This document shows, in pieces, positions 59,446-64,000 of a DNA stretch of 64,000 bases. Source of the DNA: Cribrihabitans marinus (GTDB lineage: Bacteria; Pseudomonadota; Alphaproteobacteria; Rhodobacterales; Rhodobacteraceae). Every line of letters begins with the position of its first letter. Within the stretch, counting starts at the first letter, position 1. A program made the position numbers and the translations under genes. Location of the stretch: positions 310,001 through 374,000 of the forward strand of contig NZ_FNYD01000002.1 in assembly GCF_900109035.1 (NCBI RefSeq), in the 5' to 3' direction. The notes below the pieces were generated by a model, which did no database searches, was not told the DNA's origin, and was given only the letters and a program-made list of their open reading frames with translations.

Positions 59446-61998
59446 TCAGCCCCCTCGGATGCGGGCGATCATCTCGGTGCTGTCCGGCGACAGGTCCGGC
59501 GTGGCGGCGATGCGGTCCAGCTGTGCCGCGATCAGGGCCTGACGGTCGGCATCGTAGCGCCGCCAGGTCTGGAAGGCGGTGAACATGCGCGCGGTGGTCT
59601 GCGGGTTGACCGGGTCCAGCCGGATCAGCCAGTCGGCCAACAGCGCATAGGCCGCGCCCGACGCGTGATGGAACCCGGCATGGTTCGTGGCCAGCGCCCC
59701 CATCACGGCACGGAACCGATTGGGGTTCTTCCAGTTGAAATCGGCATGCTGGGTCAATGCCTGCGCCACCTGGGCCGCTCGGTCGGGCTTGGCCATGGAG
59801 ACCTGCAGGCCGAACCACTTGTCCATCACAAGCCGGTCATCGCGCCACTGGTCGTGGAACTGCGACAGCTGGGTCTCGCCCTTGCCGGCGTGCAGCAGCG
59901 CGGCAAGCGCGGTCAGTTGCAGCGTCATGTTGTCGGCGGCGGCATATTCCTCGGCCGCCAACTCGCCGCCATCCAGCCGCGTGATCAGCGCCAGCGCCGT
60001 TCCGGCCAGCGCGCGCTTGCCCGATTGCTCGGCATCCGGCGCATAGGGCGCGTCGACCCTGGTGTCGGCATGCAGGCGCGGCAGCATGTCCCGGCATGTC
60101 TCGGCCAGCGCCTGGCGCAGATCCTCGCAGGCTTGGTAGATCGCCATCGGGTCGGGCGTGATGCCGCGTTCATGCAGCGTGCCGGCCAGTTCCGACTGCC
60201 CGGGCAGGCCGGCCATCAGCGCGCGATAGGCCGGATCCAGCGTGTCATCGCGCAGAACCGCGTGGATCCCGTCGAGATAGCTGGCATTCGGCGCCGCACC
60301 GTCCACGGCCATCGCCAGCACCGTGTCGCGGGCCAGGCTGCGGCCGGCCTCCCAGCGGTTGAACGGGTCGGTGTCATGGGCCAGCAGGAACGCCCGTTCG
60401 CTGGTCGGGCTGTCCCGGTCCAGGATCACGGGGGCCGAGAACTCGCGCAGGATCGACGGCACCGGCTTCGAAGGCAGGCCGTCGAAGCGGAAGCTCTGCC
60501 GCGCCTCGGTCAGTTCGAGCATCTCGGTCGGGCGCAGTTCGTCCCCGTTCGGACCCAGCAGGCCCACCGCCACCGGGATCACCCGGGGCGGCTTGTCGGG
60601 CTGGCCCGGTGTCGGCGGTGTCTGTTGCGAAAGCGTCAGCGTGTAGGTGGACCCGTCCCAGTCCTCCTGGACCGAGACGCGCGGCGTTCCGGCATCGGAA
60701 TACCAGCGTTTGAACTGGGACAGATCGCGCCCCGTGACCTCTTCGAACACGGCCAGCCAGTCCTCGATGGTGCAGGCCTGACCGTCATGGCGCGCAAAGT
60801 AGAGATCCAGCGCCTCGGCATAGGCGCGGTCGCCCACGAGCCGCTTGAGAATGCCGATCACCTCGGCTCCCTTCTCATAGACCGTGGCGGTGTAGAAATT
60901 GTTGATTTCCTGAAAACTCTCGGGCCGCACCGGATGCGCCAGCGGGCCGTTGTCCTCGGGGAACTGGCGCGCGCGCAGGTCTATCACGTCCTCGATGCGC
61001 TTGACCGCCGCGCTGCGCATGTCGGCGGTGAACTGGGCGTCGCGGAACACCGTCAGCCCCTCTTTCAGGCACAGCTGGAACCAGTCGCGGCAGGTGATCC
61101 GGTTGCCTGTCCAGTTGTGGAAATACTCATGCGCGATGATCGCCTCGATGCGTTCGAAATTGGCGTCGGTCGAGGTTTCGGGACTGGCCAGAACCGCCGA
61201 GGAGTTGAAGATGTTCAGCCCCTTGTTCTCCATCGCGCCCATGTTGAAGTCGTCGACCGCGACGATGTTGAACACGTCCAGGTCGTATTCGCGGCCATAG
61301 ACATCCTCGTCCCATTTCATCGACTTCTTCAGCGCCTCCATGCCGAAGGCACATTTGCCCTCGTCGCCCGGCCGAACATAAAGATTCAACGCAACATCGC
61401 GCCCCGAAACGGTGGTGAACCTGTCCGAATGGGCCACCAGGTCCCCGGCGACCAGCGCAAAGAGATAGGCCGGTTTCGGCCAAGGGTCATGCCATTCCGC
61501 AAAACCTTCGCCACTGTCCACCGGGTTGCCGTTGGACAGCAGCACCGGCAGGTCGCCGTTGATCCGAACGGAAAAGACGCCCATCACGTCCGGTCGGTCG
61601 GGGTAATAGGTGATCTTGCGGAACCCCTCGGCCTCGCATTGCGTGCAATACATGCCATTGGACATGTAAAGCCCCTCCAGCGCGGTGTTGCCGGACGGGT
61701 CGATCTCGACCTCGGTCTCCCAGGTGAAGGGGCCGTCGGGCACCTTGCAGGTGAGCCCCTTTTCCGTGACCTCGGGTTCGACCGGCTGGTCGTCGATGCG
61801 GGCCGAAATCAGGCTCAGCTGCTCGCCATGCAGGAAGAAGGTCCGATCGGTGGCGTCGGGATTGGGGCGGAACGCGATGCGCGAATGGACGCGGGTCGCA
61901 TTGGGCGCAAGGTCGAACGTCAGGCTGATCTCGTCCACCAAATAGCCGAACGGGGCATAGTCCTTGAGGTAGATCGTCGTCGGGGCGGCATCGCGCAT
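59446..61998 (-). CDS. pepN: Aminopeptidase N (M1 family)
   Basis: Zinc aminopeptidase (850 aa) with broad N-terminal specificity, cytoplasmic. GAMENKGLNIF (substrate-binding exopeptidase motif) and the zinc motif HEYFHNW followed by the distal Glu in LKEGLTVFRD are intact. Beta-rich N-domain and helical C-domain (PAYRALMAGLPGQSELAGTL) complete the gram-negative PepN architecture. ATG 61998. Followed 3 nt later by the small membrane protein gene. Confidence 0.97.
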   Translation of the reverse strand: MRDAAPTTIYLKDYAPFGYLVDEISLTFDLAPNATRVHSRIAFRPNPDATDRTFFLHGEQLSLISARIDDQPVEPEVTEKGLTCKVPDGPFTWETEVEIDPSGNTALEGLYMSNGMYCTQCEAEGFRKITYYPDRPDVMGVFSVRINGDLPVLLSNGNPVDSGEGFAEWHDPWPKPAYLFALVAGDLVAHSDRFTTVSGRDVALNLYVRPGDEGKCAFGMEALKKSMKWDEDVYGREYDLDVFNIVAVDDFNMGAMENKGLNIFNSSAVLASPETSTDANFERIEAIIAHEYFHNWTGNRITCRDWFQLCLKEGLTVFRDAQFTADMRSAAVKRIEDVIDLRARQFPEDNGPLAHPVRPESFQEINNFYTATVYEKGAEVIGILKRLVGDRAYAEALDLYFARHDGQACTIEDWLAVFEEVTGRDLSQFKRWYSDAGTPRVSVQEDWDGSTYTLTLSQQTPPTPGQPDKPPRVIPVAVGLLGPNGDELRPTEMLELTEARQSFRFDGLPSKPVPSILREFSAPVILDRDSPTSERAFLLAHDTDPFNRWEAGRSLARDTVLAMAVDGAAPNASYLDGIHAVLRDDTLDPAYRALMAGLPGQSELAGTLHERGITPDPMAIYQACEDLRQALAETCRDMLPRLHADTRVDAPYAPDAEQSGKRALAGTALALITRLDGGELAAEEYAAADNMTLQLTALAALLHAGKGETQLSQFHDQWRDDRLVMDKWFGLQVSMAKPDRAAQVAQALTQHADFNWKNPNRFRAVMGALATNHAGFHHASGAAYALLADWLIRLDPVNPQTTARMFTAFQTWRRYDADRQALIAAQLDRIAATPDLSPDSTEMIARIRGG

Positions 61999-62105
61999 CT
62001 GGTCACCTTGAAGAGGGAAAGGGTCAAACTAGCTGCACCCTAGAGATGCGGGCAACGGGCTACAAGCCGCCCGCCGGGACCGAAAACCAGAGGCAAGGAG
62101 AACCC

Positions 62106-62294
62106 ATGTCTGCGTCCGACAACGACATCGACAAGCAAGTCAAACGCCACCGCCCGTCGCTGCTGGCGATCATCGTGGCGGTCCTCGCCGTTGGTGCGAT
62201 CGGCTTCGGCGTATTCGGGTTCGGCGCGGACCCTGGGGTGGACGAAGCCGGCAGCAGCGAGCCGTTGCCCGCGGCGGATTCCGCCACGGATTGA
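62106..62294 (+). CDS. Small single-pass membrane protein
   Basis: A 62-aa protein: charged N-terminus (MSASDNDIDKQVKRHRPS), one transmembrane helix (about residues 19-40, LLAIIVAVLAVGAIGFGVFG), and an acidic tail. No family. AAGGAGAA precedes the ATG, which supports it being real. Divergent from pepN and upstream of glcB. Confidence 0.65.
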   Translation: MSASDNDIDKQVKRHRPSLLAIIVAVLAVGAIGFGVFGFGADPGVDEAGSSEPLPAADSATD

Positions 62295-62425
62295 ACGGCG
62301 CTTGCCAATGGTTATCAGGATTTTCCTGAAAGTGAGTTTTGCCGAACCTGACAGGTGTGACGTTGCCGCCCTCGCGCGCCTCGTCTAGGACGGTGCATAC
62401 AGTGGCACACAATTCGGAGCGGGAC

Positions 62426-64000
62426 ATGGGCGACAGGGTCGAGCGGAGCGGGCTGCAAGTGGCCGCGGAGCTGGCGAATTTCATCGAAGATCGGGCGCTT
62501 GCCGGCACGGATGTGGAGGCCCAAGACTTCTGGGCCGGGCTGGCGCGCATGGTGGCGGAGTTGGGACCCGAGAACCGGGCGCTTCTGGACACCCGCGACC
62601 GGCTGCAGTCGCAGATCGACGCCTGGCATGTGAAACACCGGGACCGGCCGCATGACGCCGAGGCCTACAAGGCGTTCCTGGCCGAGATCGGGTATCTGCT
62701 GCCCGAGGGCGATGACTTCGAGATCGACACCGCCAATGTGGATCCCGAGATCGCGCAGGTTCCCGGCCCGCAGCTGGTGGTTCCGATCACCAATGCGCGC
62801 TACGCGCTGAACGCCGCCAACGCGCGCTGGGGCAGCCTCTATGACAGCCTCTACGGCACCGACGCGCTGGGCAGCGCGCCGCCGGCGGGCGGCTACGACC
62901 GGGGCCGGGGAGCGCGCGTGGTGGCGTGGTCGCGCGTGTTCCTCGACGAGGCATTTCCGATCGCCGGCATCAGCCATGCGGATGCGCGGCGCTATCACGT
63001 GCGGGACAGCGCGTTGCTGGTGGACGATCTGCCGCTTGACGACCCCGAGAAGTTCGCCGGCTACCGCGGCGATCCGCGTGCACCGGACTCGGTCATCCTG
63101 CGCAATCACGGGCTGCATGTGGAGCTGGTCTTTGACCGCGCGCATCCGATCGGCAGCCGCGACCAGGCGCTGCTGGCCGATGTGCGGCTGGAAAGTGCGA
63201 TGTCGGCGATCATGGATTGCGAGGATTCCGTGGCCTGCGTCGATGCCGAGGACAAGGTGCAGGCCTATTCCAACTGGCTGGGCCTGATGAAGGGCGACCT
63301 GACCGAAGAGGTCGAGAAGGGCGGCCGCACGATCACCCGGCGCCTGGCCGACGACATCGCCTATACCACCCCGAACGGCGCCGCCGCGACGCTGAAGGGC
63401 CGGGCGCTGATGCTGGTGCGCAACGTGGGCCACCTGATGACCAACCCGGCCGTTCTGGACGCGCACGGAAACGAGATCTTCGAGGGGCTGATGGATGCGC
63501 TGGTGACGGTGGCCATCGCCAAGCACGACCTGGCGCGCGACGGCGGCAACTCGGTGCACGGGTCGGTCTATGTGGTCAAGCCCAAGATGCACGGCCCCGA
63601 AGAGGTGGCGTTTGCCGTGCGCATTTTCGACATGGTCGAGGACATCCTCGGCCTGCCGCGCAACACCGTGAAGATCGGCATCATGGACGAGGAGCGACGC
63701 ACCTCGGTCAACCTCAAGGAATGCATCCGCGCCGCGAAATCCCGCGTGGTCTTCATCAACACCGGCTTCCTGGACCGCACCGGCGACGAGATCCACACTT
63801 CGATGGAGGCCGGGCCGTTCAGCCGCAAGGATTTCATCAAGCGCAAGGCCTGGATCGGTGCGTATGAAAACCTGAACGTGGATATCGGGCTGGAATGCGG
63901 GTTGCAGGGCCGGGCCCAGATCGGCAAGGGCATGTGGGCGATGCCCGACCGCATGGCGGCGATGCTGGAATCCAAGATCGAGCATCCCAAGTCCGGCGCC
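62426..64000 (+). CDS. glcB: Malate synthase G (3' end beyond the window)
   Basis: The first 525 codons; malate synthase G is usually ~720 aa, so about a quarter is missing. Condenses glyoxylate with acetyl-CoA to malate in the glyoxylate pathway. Recognised from [22 protein letters not shown] (N-terminal), [76 protein letters not shown] and [16 protein letters not shown] (each is part of the fold). ATG 62426 has GGAG 6 nt upstream; an in-frame GTG at 62402 is possible. The frame is open through base 64000. Confidence 0.95.
   Translation, partial: MGDRVERSGLQVAAELANFIEDRALAGTDVEAQDFWAGLARMVAELGPENRALLDTRDRLQSQIDAWHVKHRDRPHDAEAYKAFLAEIGYLLPEGDDFEIDTANVDPEIAQVPGPQLVVPITNARYALNAANARWGSLYDSLYGTDALGSAPPAGGYDRGRGARVVAWSRVFLDEAFPIAGISHADARRYHVRDSALLVDDLPLDDPEKFAGYRGDPRAPDSVILRNHGLHVELVFDRAHPIGSRDQALLADVRLESAMSAIMDCEDSVACVDAEDKVQAYSNWLGLMKGDLTEEVEKGGRTITRRLADDIAYTTPNGAAATLKGRALMLVRNVGHLMTNPAVLDAHGNEIFEGLMDALVTVAIAKHDLARDGGNSVHGSVYVVKPKMHGPEEVAFAVRIFDMVEDILGLPRNTVKIGIMDEERRTSVNLKECIRAAKSRVVFINTGFLDRTGDEIHTSMEAGPFSRKDFIKRKAWIGAYENLNVDIGLECGLQGRAQIGKGMWAMPDRMAAMLESKIEHPKSGA

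Noticed and set aside
59014-62043. A 1,009-codon plus-strand open frame
   Set aside because: It is antisense to pepN, whose M1 motifs are clear. Its Arg/Gln/Gly/His-rich composition is typical of shadow frames in GC-rich DNA.

Overview
The window looks like a chromosomal segment of an alphaproteobacterium of the order Rhodobacterales (Roseobacter/Rhodobacteraceae type). Several things point the same way: high GC with strongly GC-rich third codon positions; a SAM-II riboswitch in front of metZ; the aerobic cobaltochelatase genes cobS and cobT near a bolA/J-domain pair; a DUF6446 gene between glyQ and glyS; and a direct-repeat LexA box of the alphaproteobacterial GTTC-N7-GTTC form. I see no rRNA or tRNA genes, CRISPR array, transposase, integrase or prophage. 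Genes are densely packed, often with 1-4 nt stop/start overlaps.

Layout. 1-9.5 kb: the 5' end of sdaA behind a GST gene, rpiA, a TTC38-type TPR gene, gor, an envelope proteolysis block (hflK-hflC-DUF2065-Do protease), then a Crp/Fnr regulator. 9.7-20.2 kb: a secreted protein, yciB with a DMT-family transporter, ftsY, a YhhN protein, an AlkB-like membrane di-iron enzyme, xseA with a PfpI-type gene, purD, and a [2Fe-2S] ferredoxin coupled to an FG-GAP-like secreted protein. 20.2-26.6 kb: an orphan DnaE2-type OB-fold ORF directly behind a LexA box, a second GST, the SAM-II riboswitch and terminator before metZ, folE2, a Lys/Ala/Pro-rich histone-like protein, and trkH. 26.6-41.2 kb: a SPOR/peptidoglycan-binding protein with a degenerate protease domain, the glyQ-DUF6446-glyS group, a divergent PPDK paralogue, a SleB hydrolase, a Tat-exported multicopper oxidase, and folB-folP-glmM, in which FolB carries an extra kinase-like domain. 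41.2-55.8 kb: pepF, a methyltransferase, DUF427, pepP, an arsR-SRPBCC pair, cobT and cobS, an ECF sigma/anti-sigma/fasciclin module, a J-domain protein, bolA, an epimerase-like gene and a DUF4177 gene. 55.9-64 kb: gatB, two unknowns, pepN, and the 5' three quarters of glcB.

Most of the content is core housekeeping: translation (glyQS, gatB), protein export and quality control (ftsY, hflKC, Do protease, three peptidases), cofactors (folE2, folB, folP, cobST), purine, pentose and C2 metabolism (purD, rpiA, glcB) and redox balance (gor, two GSTs, ferredoxin).

The most unusual items are (i) the OB-fold ORF that resembles only the C-terminal domain of the error-prone polymerase DnaE2/ImuC and sits directly behind a LexA box, with no imuA, imuB or dnaE2 body nearby; (ii) a dihydroneopterin aldolase fused to an apparently inactive amino-acid-kinase-like domain; (iii) a trypsin-fold domain that seems to have lost its whole catalytic triad; (iv) an ECF/anti-sigma/fasciclin module lying between cobS and the J-domain/bolA pair, with a tandem 11-bp repeat before the fasciclin gene; and (v) an intergenic palindromic repeat family in three copies. 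All family assignments come from reading motifs by eye; no database search was run.
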